Part shown: piece by piece, positions 26,050 through 34,984 of the stretch
Layout: every line of letters starts with the position of its first letter
Position numbering within the stretch: the stretch's first letter is position 1
NCBI GenBank assembly: GCA_016342755.1
Contig: JAEINS010000002.1
Coordinates: 1 to 64,000 of the forward strand
Source of the DNA: Melioribacteraceae bacterium
Lineage (GTDB): Bacteria; Bacteroidota; Ignavibacteria; Ignavibacteriales; Melioribacteraceae
Reading direction: 5' to 3'
DNA: 64,000 nucleotides
Program-made: the position numbers and the translations under genes
The notes under the pieces: generated by a model
What the model was told of the DNA's origin: nothing
Databases searched by the model: none
Seen by the model: the letters and a program-made list of their open reading frames with translations, nothing else

Positions 26050-27897
26050 TTATTTCAAGCCATATCTAAACGAAAACGAAAGACCATTATTTGATTTCGA
26101 TTGGAATTGACCTCCCTCAATTTCTTTCTTAATATTTATATCAGTGTAATTTAAATCCAAATAAAAATCGTGTATAGCTTCATATGATATATCAACTCCC
26201 AAATATCTATAGTATGTATCTAACCCAAATAAAAACGGCTGCGCAGGCATATTATACTGAATATTTGCACTTCCATTTTCACCCTGACTTATATGCTGAT
26301 ACCATACTTTGACTTTAAGACTTCTTAAAACATTGTACGCAACTGATGTATAAATCAATTCACTGTTATGTCCAATCCAATGCCCCAATAAATAATCTGC
26401 GCTTTTATATGTTTGTGTCTGAATATAATGCTCGTAGACAAATGGATTAATTCTAGTATATTCTGATGAGAATTTTAGATCATCAATTGGGAAATCAACA
26501 ACTTCAAAACCAAGTGTCAGCCCGTACTGATCGCGGACAACGTCTTCATCCTCAATGCCATAAACCGATAATTCATCAATTAATAATGTTCCATATAAAT
26601 GTGTATTTGGAATATGATTCCGACTGCTTATACTAGCAAAAATTTGAGTATTGCTTCCAAAATTGTGATTATCCCTAACGTTTTCAAGATCGGCCATTTT
26701 GTAAACTAAGAATGGCAATAGATAATAAACATTGTATGTATCACTAAAAACAACTGATTCCCCTATTGAAAACTCCAATCCCTTCAGCGGATTAAATATA
26801 AATGATTTCGTAATCAGATATTTGGAACGAAGTTCTCGATATAATTTTGATTTTAATTGAGTTTTGTAAACACTTCCTGAATCAATAACCTCTGATGAAA
26901 GCCAGCCCTGGAAAAAATTAAACTTAAACCAATCAGTAAATTTAAGATCTAACCGTGCGAATAAAAAAGACGGTGCTTTACTCGAAAGAACTAATTGTCC
27001 CCTTTTTCCGTATCCTATATTAACATGATCTTTCCCAATAGAGAATTTCCCCCAGTTCCAATTGGCGCTTATTTCAGTCTGAACTTTTGAATACTCAAAA
27101 CCAAATTCTTCTTCCAAAGGAATAATGCCGGTTTCAGGTGACAATCTGTCATGATTAGAAATATCTAAATGCTCTCTTTTATCGTACCAATTAAAGTTTA
27201 GGCTCATTCCAAGCCAGTTATATAAGTACGCATAAATATTTGCCCCAAACCACCGCACCCTTTCGTGTTCCAAATAATTCTGTTCTCTGTAACCTAAATT
27301 TGGCTGGATGCGGATTAAAAAATCTGAATCCTGAATACTAACAACTCTGCTTCTTTCGAATTCATCATTCTTAAAAATTGATATTGTCTTTATATTTTTA
27401 ATTGCCACTAATGGATTTAAAAGATTTAACCAAAATTTATATTGATTCAAAGGTTCATTTAAATATTTATTAGGATTAGTATCCGAAGAATTGAGACTAA
27501 GCTTATACTGATTTTCTTTTACTCTATTTTGTAAAAATGATAATCTAAAAAAAAGTAACTGATTAAATAAATGAAAATGCTGGTCGTTTGATTTTTTCCT
27601 TTGTTCAATTTTTTCCAACTCTAAGCCAAACTCTTCCTTAAAAAAAATTAAATTGGCTCTCTCAACTCTGCTTAATTTATAAATATTACCCGAAATTTCT
27701 TTTAGTTTTTCCGCAACATATATTCTTGACAATGGTTTTACATAATCATCAAATTCAATAATTCCCTTTACAGAAAGGTCTGAAAGGAACTCATATATAT
27801 TATTCTCAATCGGGATATTAACCACTTGTGCATGGTTTACCCTGACTTGAATAAATATGATTATAATTAAAATTATTTTATTATATCTAAAAAACAA
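26050..27897 (-). CDS. Wzi-like outer-membrane beta-barrel protein
   Basis: A 615-residue exported protein. It has a signal peptide (ends near VNHAQ), a short helical domain (about 25-120, with the IYVAEKLKEIS motif), then many amphipathic beta strands with aromatic belts (YRYLGVDISYEAI, FRYGLK at the end). The segments WNWGKFSIGKDHVNIGYGKRG and FARLDLKFTDWFKFNFFQGWLSS fit the capsule-assembly Wzi family, which binds capsule at the cell surface. The Wzi call rests on these segments and on its neighbours (epimerase and sugar transferase). No sequence search was available. Confidence 0.6.
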   Translation of the reverse strand: MFFRYNKIILIIIIFIQVRVNHAQVVNIPIENNIYEFLSDLSVKGIIEFDDYVKPLSRIYVAEKLKEISGNIYKLSRVERANLIFFKEEFGLELEKIEQRKKSNDQHFHLFNQLLFFRLSFLQNRVKENQYKLSLNSSDTNPNKYLNEPLNQYKFWLNLLNPLVAIKNIKTISIFKNDEFERSRVVSIQDSDFLIRIQPNLGYREQNYLEHERVRWFGANIYAYLYNWLGMSLNFNWYDKREHLDISNHDRLSPETGIIPLEEEFGFEYSKVQTEISANWNWGKFSIGKDHVNIGYGKRGQLVLSSKAPSFLFARLDLKFTDWFKFNFFQGWLSSEVIDSGSVYKTQLKSKLYRELRSKYLITKSFIFNPLKGLEFSIGESVVFSDTYNVYYLLPFLVYKMADLENVRDNHNFGSNTQIFASISSRNHIPNTHLYGTLLIDELSVYGIEDEDVVRDQYGLTLGFEVVDFPIDDLKFSSEYTRINPFVYEHYIQTQTYKSADYLLGHWIGHNSELIYTSVAYNVLRSLKVKVWYQHISQGENGSANIQYNMPAQPFLFGLDTYYRYLGVDISYEAIHDFYLDLNYTDINIKKEIEGGQFQSKSNNGLSFSFRYGLK

Positions 27898-27928
27898 AAG
27901 CTTACCCGCTTAATAAAATACTTATTAT

Positions 27929-27980
27929 CAGGCTAGTTATATTAGAGTTTCTTAAACGTTCGGAAAGACAGGCTAGTTAT
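27929..27980. repeat. Short direct repeat at the sugar transferase 3' end
   Basis: CAGGCTAGTTAT occurs at 27929-27940 and again at 27969-27980, 40 bases apart. The second copy spans the stop codon of the sugar transferase gene. It may be the footprint of a small tandem duplication, or chance. Confidence 0.5.
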
Positions 27981-28959
27981 CGAGCAACTGATTTTCGGCA
28001 GTTTTTTCTTTGATTGCTTCTTTTCGGAAGTTATATCCGTTTATTAATAATAATACCAATATTTTCATTTCTAAGCCAAAAGAGGGATTTTCATTATAAT
28101 ATCTATCAAATAATAACATCTCTTTTTTATCGATATCCGGTTCCACAGCAACTTGCCAAAAGCTTGCTATACCTGGTCTGCAAGAGATATTGCATCTTTG
28201 TTTACCATAAATTAAATTAAATTCTTTAAGCGTATAAGCCCTTTGTCCTATAAAACTTAATTCCCCTTTTAAGATATTTATAAATGAGGGTAAATAATCT
28301 AATGAATATTTTAGAAACAATTTTTTAACCATGATTTCATACTTACCTGAAAACTCATTTATATCAAGGTTTAGTTTTCTAAGCGAGAATAACTTTCCAT
28401 GTTTAGTAATTCTATTAACTAAAATAATATTACTTTTTTTGAATCCGCAAATGGAAAAGTAAAGTATAAAAATGGGGAGAAAATATACTAATCCAACAAT
28501 TGAAAATAAAACATCAACTGTTCTTTTTGTTAGCCAAAATAATTTTTTATTAAGGTTTGATAAAAAATTATTCTCTATGGAAAGAATCTTCTTAAAAAAG
28601 TTCTTTTCTTTGGGAAACATTGTAAAATTCTCTGAAACAAGCTTCACATCTACTTTTAGAAGTTTTCCAGTTTCAATTACTTCTAATATACTTGATTTCG
28701 GTAACTGATCGGCAATTACAATTATTTTTTTCACTTCAAATTTTTTTACTAAAAAAGGAACCTGGTAGACTCGGCCTACAATTGAATAATTTTCGAAAAC
28801 TTTAGAATAAAGTTTCTGTGTATCATCAATAAACCCGATTAACTTATATTTTTTTAACGAACCATATAAATATTTAATGGACTCGAAATAAGCCTGATCG
28901 CATGCCCCAATTATTAAAATATTGCCCACTCTTCTCTCAACAGTAATTGTTAAGGACAA
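27973..28959 (-). CDS. Divergent polyprenyl-phosphate sugar transferase-like protein
   Basis: 328 residues. The N-terminal part (about 10-120) is a Rossmann-like domain (NILIIGACDQ, KLIGFIDD) as in WbaP-type initiating transferases; a membrane segment (TVDVLFSIVGLVYFLPIFIL) and the sugar-transferase domain follow (KLFSLRKLN, YSLDYLPSFINILKGELSFIGQR, RPGIASFWQV). The order matches polyisoprenyl-phosphate hexose-1-phosphate transferases, but the catalytic Asp-Glu pair of SLDELPQ reads Asp-Tyr (SLDYLPS), and the KFRTM loop is also altered. It may be a weak, changed or inactive enzyme. It is the last gene of the polysaccharide group. Confidence 0.75.
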   Translation of the reverse strand: MSLTITVERRVGNILIIGACDQAYFESIKYLYGSLKKYKLIGFIDDTQKLYSKVFENYSIVGRVYQVPFLVKKFEVKKIIVIADQLPKSSILEVIETGKLLKVDVKLVSENFTMFPKEKNFFKKILSIENNFLSNLNKKLFWLTKRTVDVLFSIVGLVYFLPIFILYFSICGFKKSNIILVNRITKHGKLFSLRKLNLDINEFSGKYEIMVKKLFLKYSLDYLPSFINILKGELSFIGQRAYTLKEFNLIYGKQRCNISCRPGIASFWQVAVEPDIDKKEMLLFDRYYNENPSFGLEMKILVLLLINGYNFRKEAIKEKTAENQLLDN

Positions 28960-29008
28960 ATGTAATATCTTAATTAATAAATTTCAAATAAAAACACTTT
29001 TTGAATAA

Positions 29009-29320
29009 TTAAATTAGTTCACTTTCCCAGCTGATAATTCCATATTCAAGATGGGCAACATCTGTAAACCCCTGCGAAATCATATATTGCCCGACCTGAA
29101 AACTTCTAGATCCGCTGTGACAATAAATTAAACATCTTTTTGTTTTATCCAGTTTGTTTATTTTTTCAACAAAACTTTTACTTGAACAATCAATCTGGAT
29201 TGCATTTGCAATACTTCCCGACTGAAATTCCATATCGGTTCTTACATCTATAAGAACACAATTACTATCTTCATCAATACATTTTTTAAATGATGATGCA
29301 TCTAAATCTATTAAGTTCAA
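29009..29320 (-). CDS. Rhodanese-like sulfurtransferase
   Basis: Single-domain rhodanese of 103 residues, cytoplasmic (no signal). The CH2A-like LIDVRTDMEFQSGSI and the active-site loop YCHSGSRS, with catalytic Cys67, are intact, followed by the GYxxV-type end AHLEYGIISWES. Such proteins carry persulfide sulfur. It is the last gene of the thyX-folA-mutL-lipoprotein-CNNM run, 18 bases after the CNNM gene. Confidence 0.92.
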   Translation of the reverse strand: MNLIDLDASSFKKCIDEDSNCVLIDVRTDMEFQSGSIANAIQIDCSSKSFVEKINKLDKTKRCLIYCHSGSRSFQVGQYMISQGFTDVAHLEYGIISWESELI

Positions 29321-29338
29321 TCTATACCTTTCTAACTT

Positions 29339-30592
29339 TTAATCTGATGAATGTTTAATTTCTATCAATTTTTGCTCATTAACAAAAACTTTTACCAGAT
29401 CTATTTTTGTATTATCCGATCTTAAAATTGTGAACGCAAATTGATCAATTTCAAATTCCTCACCTTTTTCAGGAATTCTTCCTACATATGATGTTATAAA
29501 CCCGCCAATGGTTTCATAATCTCCTTCAGTAATTCTCAGGTCATATTCTTCATTGATATGATCAATTTCTACCTTGCCGCTAATCACAAATAAATTGGGT
29601 TCAATCTCTTTGCAAATAACATCATCAATATCATATTCATCTTTTATTTCACCAAACAATTCTTCAAGAATATCCTCAACAGTAACAATACCGGCAGTTC
29701 CGCCAAACTCATCAACAACAACCGCTATGGAAACTTGCTTTTCAAGCATTTCATTAAGCATATCTAAACTTTTTTTTGTATCAGGAACAAAAATAACATC
29801 GCGGATAATACTCTTTAAATCTTCCGGCGATTTATACATATCATTTACAAAAACAACACCTTTTATGTTGTCCAAATTTTCTTCATAAACCGGAAGTTTT
29901 GAATAACCCGATTGTATAAATATTTTTATTAGATCTTGTAATGATGCAGTCATATCAACTCCCATTATGTCGGTTCTGGGAGTCATAGCTTCATAAACAC
30001 GCTGATCGCCTAATGAAATAACTTTTTTTACGATGTCAGAATCATCTTCACCAACTTTTCCGGCAACCACGCTTTCATTAACCAACTGGTGTAAATCATC
30101 TTTTTCAAAAAGGTATATTGAAGTTTCCTCATTAACACTGGCGTTCTGAGTTAGTGTATCTGAAATTACCGAAGTCAGTTTAACAATAGGATAAATAATA
30201 AACGTAATCAATCTTAAAGGATTTACCATTATCATTATTGATCTATCCGGTAGTTCGCGTGCAAAATATTTTGGCATCAATTCCCCGAAGAGCAAAAGAA
30301 GCATAGTGGAAATAATTAAAATTGTTATATCACCATAATCAAAATAAGTTGAGAGGAAAATTGTAATAATTGAAGCAAACGCTATGTTAATTATATTATT
30401 TGAAATGAGTATTGTTGAAAAAAACACCTGCGGATTTTCAACATAGTACTGAGCATTTTTGGCCGCGAAATTATCTTTCCTTGCCCGTAACTCTATTTTA
30501 ATTTTGTTAGAAACAATAAAAGCCAGTTCTGAGGAAGAAAAAAATCCACTTAACAATAAGAGAATTACTAAAATAAATATGTCAACAACCAT
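29339..30592 (-). CDS. CNNM/CorC-type membrane protein (DUF21-CBS-CorC_HlyC)
   Basis: 417-residue inner-membrane protein of the hemolysin-C/CorC family, linked to Mg or Co transport. Order of parts: DUF21 transmembrane domain (about 1-130, SGFFSSSELAFIV, GELMPKYFA), a CBS pair (about 190-330, TPRTDIMGVDM, VVVDEFGGTAGIVTVEDILEE as the acidic CBS2 loop), and a C-terminal CorC_HlyC domain (GDYETIGGFITSYVG). Related Bacteroidota proteins include GldE, but there is no gliding-gene context here. The start lies 2 bp after the lipoprotein gene. Confidence 0.92.
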   Translation of the reverse strand: MVVDIFILVILLLLSGFFSSSELAFIVSNKIKIELRARKDNFAAKNAQYYVENPQVFFSTILISNNIINIAFASIITIFLSTYFDYGDITILIISTMLLLLFGELMPKYFARELPDRSIMIMVNPLRLITFIIYPIVKLTSVISDTLTQNASVNEETSIYLFEKDDLHQLVNESVVAGKVGEDDSDIVKKVISLGDQRVYEAMTPRTDIMGVDMTASLQDLIKIFIQSGYSKLPVYEENLDNIKGVVFVNDMYKSPEDLKSIIRDVIFVPDTKKSLDMLNEMLEKQVSIAVVVDEFGGTAGIVTVEDILEELFGEIKDEYDIDDVICKEIEPNLFVISGKVEIDHINEEYDLRITEGDYETIGGFITSYVGRIPEKGEEFEIDQFAFTILRSDNTKIDLVKVFVNEQKLIEIKHSSD

Positions 30593-30594
30593 TA

Positions 30595-31053
30595 TTACTG
30601 AACTCGATCAATTTTACAGTTTTTTTTAAGATATGTAAATATATCATCATCTTCTTCAAATATAAAATAAATATCTACATTTTTATTTATATCCAGATTT
30701 TCATTTGGCAATAAACCCTTAACTGTTGAAAACTGAATTCTAGTTTTAGAATCATCCTTTCTAACAACAGGTTTAATAAAATATACTTCCAAATTATTCT
30801 GAAGAATTTTTATAGTTTTCAATTCTACATTTTCACAATTATAACCCGGAGATTCTAACACTAAAATATCACCGGTAATATTGAATCTTCTCTCGCTGCC
30901 CGGCATTTCGTTAATCCAGCAATAGGCTTTGTTAACTTTAATATTTATTGTTGATTCATATTCAAATTTATCGTTCTTATTAAATCTAACCGTTGAAGTA
31001 CAGGAAAAAATAGTTAGAACAAGTAATCCGAATATTAAAACTCTATTTATCAT
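30595..31053 (-). CDS. Uncharacterised lipoprotein
   Basis: 152-residue predicted lipoprotein: signal peptide NRVLIFGLLVLTIFSC with a lipobox cysteine at residue 18. The mature part is beta-rich with charged loops, and I recognise no domain. I start it at the ATG at 31053, directly after the mutL stop; an in-frame start at 31089 would overlap mutL. It sits between mutL and the CNNM gene in an apparent operon. It was considered as LptC-like because of its size and beta content, but no supporting motif was found. Confidence 0.75.
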   Translation of the reverse strand: MINRVLIFGLLVLTIFSCTSTVRFNKNDKFEYESTINIKVNKAYCWINEMPGSERRFNITGDILVLESPGYNCENVELKTIKILQNNLEVYFIKPVVRKDDSKTRIQFSTVKGLLPNENLDINKNVDIYFIFEEDDDIFTYLKKNCKIDRVQ

Positions 31054-31054
31054 T

Positions 31055-32926
31055 TTATGTTCTACCAAATCTTTTATCAAATTCATCAAGAGGAATTTTA
31101 ATTACAATTGGCCGGCCATGCGGACAAACATACGGCATTGTAGTAGCAAATAATTGGTCTACTAATAAACGCATTTCCTTTTCATCAAGTTTATCACCTG
31201 CTTTTATAGCGGCTTTACATGCATACGAAGCTGCCATTTTTTCCCGTATATCAATATCCTTTTCTCTCTGGTTTGTTTTATACTCATCAAGAATTTCCAT
31301 AAGTATATTTACTTCATTCCCCATTTTAATATCAGAAGGAACGCCATCAATTACAATTGTATTATTTCCAAAAAATTTAAGTTCAAAACCCAGTTTACTA
31401 AAATGCGGATTTAATTCTTTTATTAGTGTAAAATCGCCCGGATCAACCTGATGTGTCTGGGAAAATAAAAGCTGCTGTGAAAAAGGCATATTTGTGTTTA
31501 ATGATTTAAGAGCTTTTTCATAAAGAATTCGTTCAGCCGCAACATGCGCGTCAATAATCATTAAGCCGCTTTTAATCTGCGAAAGAATATACTTGTTGTG
31601 AAGTGCCACTATAAATGATGCATGGGTAGATTCCGTTGAAGTACTCTGTTCAATGGTTCGGGAATCAACATGATAAATTTCTTTTGAGGATTTTTCATCA
31701 AACGGATGAGAAACCTCTCTGTCTAAGTTGGCAGCGTTTTTTTTAATGCCCGGATTTAATGAATCGAAAAGCTGGTCAATATCATCATCGCTAAAAGCCG
31801 ACTTGTTTTTTATAATCTTATTCCCGGTGTTTACCGGTCTGTCGCTAAAATCATTTTTTGCGGAACCAGAATATTCCGTAAACCTTAATTTCTCTTTCCC
31901 GTCCCGTTCGTTAAAAGATATCTGCGGAACAAGATCATAACTGCCTATACTTTTTTTAACAATGGCATTCACTAATGAATAAATGCTTTTCTCGTCATCA
32001 AACTTAATTTCTCTTTTTGTAGGATGAACATTCACATCAACTTTGTATGGATCAATATTAAGGAAGAGTGCAAAAAACGGGTAATCTCCTTTTTCAACAA
32101 TACTCTCATAAGCCGAAAAAACCGCATGGTTAACAAGTTTACTTACAACAAATCTTTTGTTAATAAACAGATATTGCTCAGCTTTACTTCGTTTTAAAAA
32201 AGTCGGTTTGGCAATAAACCCGCTAACACTTAGGAAATCAGTTGGTTCATTCACTTCAATTACAGAATCAAGAATCTTATCGTTAAAAAGTTCTCTCATT
32301 CTGTTATAAATATTATCTCCTTTTAAGTTATATAAAAGGTCGTCATCATTATAAAATTTGAATGAAATACCCGGATAACTGAGCGCAATTTTCTTAAAAG
32401 TATCAATTAGATGTTTAAGTTCAGTAGCGTTTGTTTTTAAAAAATTTCGGCGGGCAGGAACATTAAAAAATAAATTTTTAACTGCAACCGAAGTTCCTTT
32501 ACTGAACGATCCTTTTTCAATTATAACATTTTCGCCGCCATCAGTAATAATCAGAGTCCCAATGTCGTCATCCTGCATTTCGGTCCGTATTTCAAATTTA
32601 CTTACTGCCGCAATTGAGCTTAAGGCTTCTCCTCTAAAACCAAATGTATTTATTGATTCAAGATCGCGAACATCCTTAATTTTGCTTGTAGCATGTCGCT
32701 GAATACAAATAAGCGCGTCATCTTCGGTCATTCCTTTTCCGTCATCAACAACCTGTATTAAACTTTTACCGGCCTGCTTAACAATTACATCAATATTCTT
32801 CGACTCTGCATCAAGCGCGTTCTCTAAAAGCTCTTTTAATACAGACTCTGGACGCTGAACAACTTCGCCGGCAGCAATTTTATTTGAAATATTTTCGGGT
32901 AATATATTTATAATATTTTTAGTCAT
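31055..32926 (-). CDS. mutL: DNA mismatch repair protein MutL
   Basis: GHKL ATPase of mismatch repair, 623 residues. N-terminal ATPase motifs: ELLENALDA, DDGKGM, FGFRGEALSSI, GTSVAVKNLFFNVPARR and NVHPTKREIKF. After a variable linker, the C-terminal dimerisation/endonuclease domain shows ACKAAIKAGD and CPHGRP (601-606). The metal-binding DQHA(x)2E(x)4E motif reads DAHVAAERILYE at 459-470: the Asp, His and both Glu stay, but Gln and the following Ala are replaced. It overlaps folA by 8 bp. Confidence 0.96.
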   Translation of the reverse strand: MTKNIINILPENISNKIAAGEVVQRPESVLKELLENALDAESKNIDVIVKQAGKSLIQVVDDGKGMTEDDALICIQRHATSKIKDVRDLESINTFGFRGEALSSIAAVSKFEIRTEMQDDDIGTLIITDGGENVIIEKGSFSKGTSVAVKNLFFNVPARRNFLKTNATELKHLIDTFKKIALSYPGISFKFYNDDDLLYNLKGDNIYNRMRELFNDKILDSVIEVNEPTDFLSVSGFIAKPTFLKRSKAEQYLFINKRFVVSKLVNHAVFSAYESIVEKGDYPFFALFLNIDPYKVDVNVHPTKREIKFDDEKSIYSLVNAIVKKSIGSYDLVPQISFNERDGKEKLRFTEYSGSAKNDFSDRPVNTGNKIIKNKSAFSDDDIDQLFDSLNPGIKKNAANLDREVSHPFDEKSSKEIYHVDSRTIEQSTSTESTHASFIVALHNKYILSQIKSGLMIIDAHVAAERILYEKALKSLNTNMPFSQQLLFSQTHQVDPGDFTLIKELNPHFSKLGFELKFFGNNTIVIDGVPSDIKMGNEVNILMEILDEYKTNQREKDIDIREKMAASYACKAAIKAGDKLDEKEMRLLVDQLFATTMPYVCPHGRPIVIKIPLDEFDKRFGRT

Positions 32927-33398
32927 TAACTCTAATATAATTTTTTATAGTGAAACCAATCTTCTTTTCTTCCGAAACTAAAATCCAATTATTTGTAATT
33001 TCCGGGAAGTAAACATTTCCATCAGCAAAAAGATCCATTTCAGATAAAATAATTTTGTCCGAAAAACTCATTGCCTCCTCGTAAACCTTTCTGCCGCCAA
33101 TAATAAAAACTTTTTCAAATTTTTGATCTACGCAAAAAAGAAACGCGTCATTTAACTTAGAAAAACTTTTTACTTTTTCATTTTTACTTTTTAATTCATG
33201 TTTTGTCAGAACAATATTTAATCGTCCCGGAAGTACTTTGCCAATTGAATCGTGAGTTTTTCTTCCCATTATTATGGGAAAACCCATTGTTAATTTCTTA
33301 AAATGGGTTAGTTCAGCTTCCGATTTCCAAGGGATTTTTCCATCTTTTCCGATAATCCCGTTTTTAGAAACTGCCGCTATAATAATTTTTTCTATCAA
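32919..33398 (-). CDS. folA: Dihydrofolate reductase
   Basis: FolA reduces dihydrofolate to tetrahydrofolate with NADPH. At 159 residues the length is typical. Motifs: IIAAVSKNGIIGKDGKIPW, ELTHFKKLTMG, IIMGRKTHDSIGKVLPGR and VFIIGGRKVYEEA. A glutamate (AEL) occupies the substrate-binding acidic position. It lies 6 bp after thyX and overlaps mutL by 8 bp, so the three genes are likely co-translated. Confidence 0.95.
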   Translation of the reverse strand: MIEKIIIAAVSKNGIIGKDGKIPWKSEAELTHFKKLTMGFPIIMGRKTHDSIGKVLPGRLNIVLTKHELKSKNEKVKSFSKLNDAFLFCVDQKFEKVFIIGGRKVYEEAMSFSDKIILSEMDLFADGNVYFPEITNNWILVSEEKKIGFTIKNYIRVND

Positions 33399-33404
33399 GT
33401 ATCT

Positions 33405-34331
33405 CTATTTATTCCAGGGAGCAGTTATTCCAAGTTTAGAAATTTTTTCTTCAAATTCTAAGCGTTCTCTATTTCTTACCAGAGTTCCATCCTTGCGTTT
33501 TTTAAGCCAGCCAGATTCATCAGCGGTTTTTTCTAAATCTTCAGGTGTCCCGGAAACAATTTGTTTAAGAACATCCATTTCAATTCCGGAAAAACTTGTT
33601 GAATTGAACATATAATCTTTGAAAGCTTTCCAGGTAAGCGGACACCATTTGCTTAAAATCTCTTCACCAATAACTTCGGCATATCTTCTAATTTCGTACT
33701 GAGCGTGTGGATCCATTCTTAGCTTTAAAAATCTCAATAAGTTTTGCAAATCAATTTTCCAATAAGCTTCTGTATAAGTTGAAAGAGGGAGATCTTTTCT
33801 GGCCTGCTCTCTGGCAATGCCATTTTCTATTCTACTGTTATAAATATCGCGTGCATGCTTATGAAATTCTTCTTCCTGCTTAGTAAGAAGTTTGCCTTCT
33901 TCTTCCTGAACAAAACCAGAACTTCCTTGCTTATTATCCGCAGCCTGAAAACGCCATTCGCCAGGTAAAGTTTGCTGCGAATCGTCTATTGCTATCGAAT
34001 ATCTTGTAGAATATTCATTAACATTTGCTGTTCTATGTCTTATCCACTGTCTCCAGGCATCCATTGGCACTTTAATATGAAGTTTAATTTCACACATTTC
34101 GAAAGGAGATGTATGCATATTACGTAATAAATATCTAATTAATTTTTCATCTTCACTTACTTGTTTTGTACCAACACCATAAGAAACTCTGGCAGCCTGA
34201 ACAATTGAACTATCAGTACCCATATAATCAACAACTCTTATAAATCCTTTATCAAGTACTTTAAAAGGAATACCTAAAATTTTATCTAATTCTTCCGAAG
34301 TTGATTTATTTAATTTCTCGAATTGCTCCAT
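33405..34331 (-). CDS. thyX: Flavin-dependent thymidylate synthase ThyX
   Basis: ThyX methylates dUMP to dTMP using methylene-THF, FAD and NADPH. The family motif RHRx7S is intact (RHR at 98-100, S108; RHRTANVNEYSTRYS). The dUMP-binding and flavin-binding parts (HTSPFEMCEIKLHIKVP, LPLSTYTEAYWKIDLQNLLRFLKLR shown here as two words) are also visible. The 308-residue length is at the upper end of the family and includes a polar insert around 130-160. It sits next to folA, which is unusual because ThyX does not consume THF stoichiometrically. Confidence 0.95.
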   Translation of the reverse strand: MEQFEKLNKSTSEELDKILGIPFKVLDKGFIRVVDYMGTDSSIVQAARVSYGVGTKQVSEDEKLIRYLLRNMHTSPFEMCEIKLHIKVPMDAWRQWIRHRTANVNEYSTRYSIAIDDSQQTLPGEWRFQAADNKQGSSGFVQEEEGKLLTKQEEEFHKHARDIYNSRIENGIAREQARKDLPLSTYTEAYWKIDLQNLLRFLKLRMDPHAQYEIRRYAEVIGEEILSKWCPLTWKAFKDYMFNSTSFSGIEMDVLKQIVSGTPEDLEKTADESGWLKKRKDGTLVRNRERLEFEEKISKLGITAPWNK

Positions 34332-34408
34332 TTACAATAATCCTGTTCAATTGTTTAAGTGTGAATTTTTAAAGGTCAAATTTAATATTTTCAGGAGTTA
34401 GATGTTAC

Positions 34409-34918
34409 CTATTTTTCAGATTCTACTTCTTTAAATGCTTTTATCAAATTCTTTTTTGTCTCAATCAATTCGTGCGAAATAATTTTTACTTCCCCAATTA
34501 CCGGCATAAAGTTAGTATCACCTATCCACCTTGGAACTATATGAAAATGCAGATGCTGATCAATTCCGGCTCCGGCAGCTTTACCAACATTCATCCCTAT
34601 GTTAAAACCCTGAGGTTTCATCATCTTGTTCATTGTTTTTATAGTTAAATCAACATTTTTCATAATTTCCTGATGTTCTTCAACGCTTAGATCAGTAAAA
34701 TTTGAAATATGCCGTTTAGGAATAATCATTAAATGACCATTATTATACGGGTATAAGTTCAAAATAACAAAAGTCAGTTTATCTCTGTAAACCACCAGGC
34801 ATTTATCATCATCTATATTTTGCGTTTGCGCATTACAAAATACACAGGTATTATCCTTGTTTTCTTCCTTAAATGAATCGATATATTGCGACCGCCATGG
34901 AGACCACATTCTATCCAT
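34409..34918 (-). CDS. HIT-family nucleotide hydrolase
   Basis: 169-residue HIT protein of the branch starting MWSPWR, known to hold Ap4A-phosphorylase/hydrolase-type proteins. It has a CxxC zinc-binding pair (C25, C28), GHLMIIPKRHIS, and the catalytic H122-x-H124-x-H126 triad (QHLHFHIVPRW). The true start is the ATG at 34918, with GGAGG upstream; the in-frame GTG at 34930 overlaps that site. Substrate not determinable here. Confidence 0.92.
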   Translation of the reverse strand: MDRMWSPWRSQYIDSFKEENKDNTCVFCNAQTQNIDDDKCLVVYRDKLTFVILNLYPYNNGHLMIIPKRHISNFTDLSVEEHQEIMKNVDLTIKTMNKMMKPQGFNIGMNVGKAAGAGIDQHLHFHIVPRWIGDTNFMPVIGEVKIISHELIETKKNLIKAFKEVESEK

Positions 34919-34934
34919 AAAATCCTCCACAAAT

Positions 34935-34962
34935 AAAAAAGGCGGAAGTTTGCACTTCCGCC
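34935..34962 (-). terminator. Rho-independent terminator of the EF-G-like gene
   Basis: GGCGGAAGT (34941-34949) and ACTTCCGCC (34954-34962) form a 9-bp stem with a 4-base loop, with T residues following on the minus strand, 22 bases past the stop of the EF-G-2-like gene. Confidence 0.92.
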
Positions 34963-34984
34963 AATTTATTAAGTTACATTTTTA

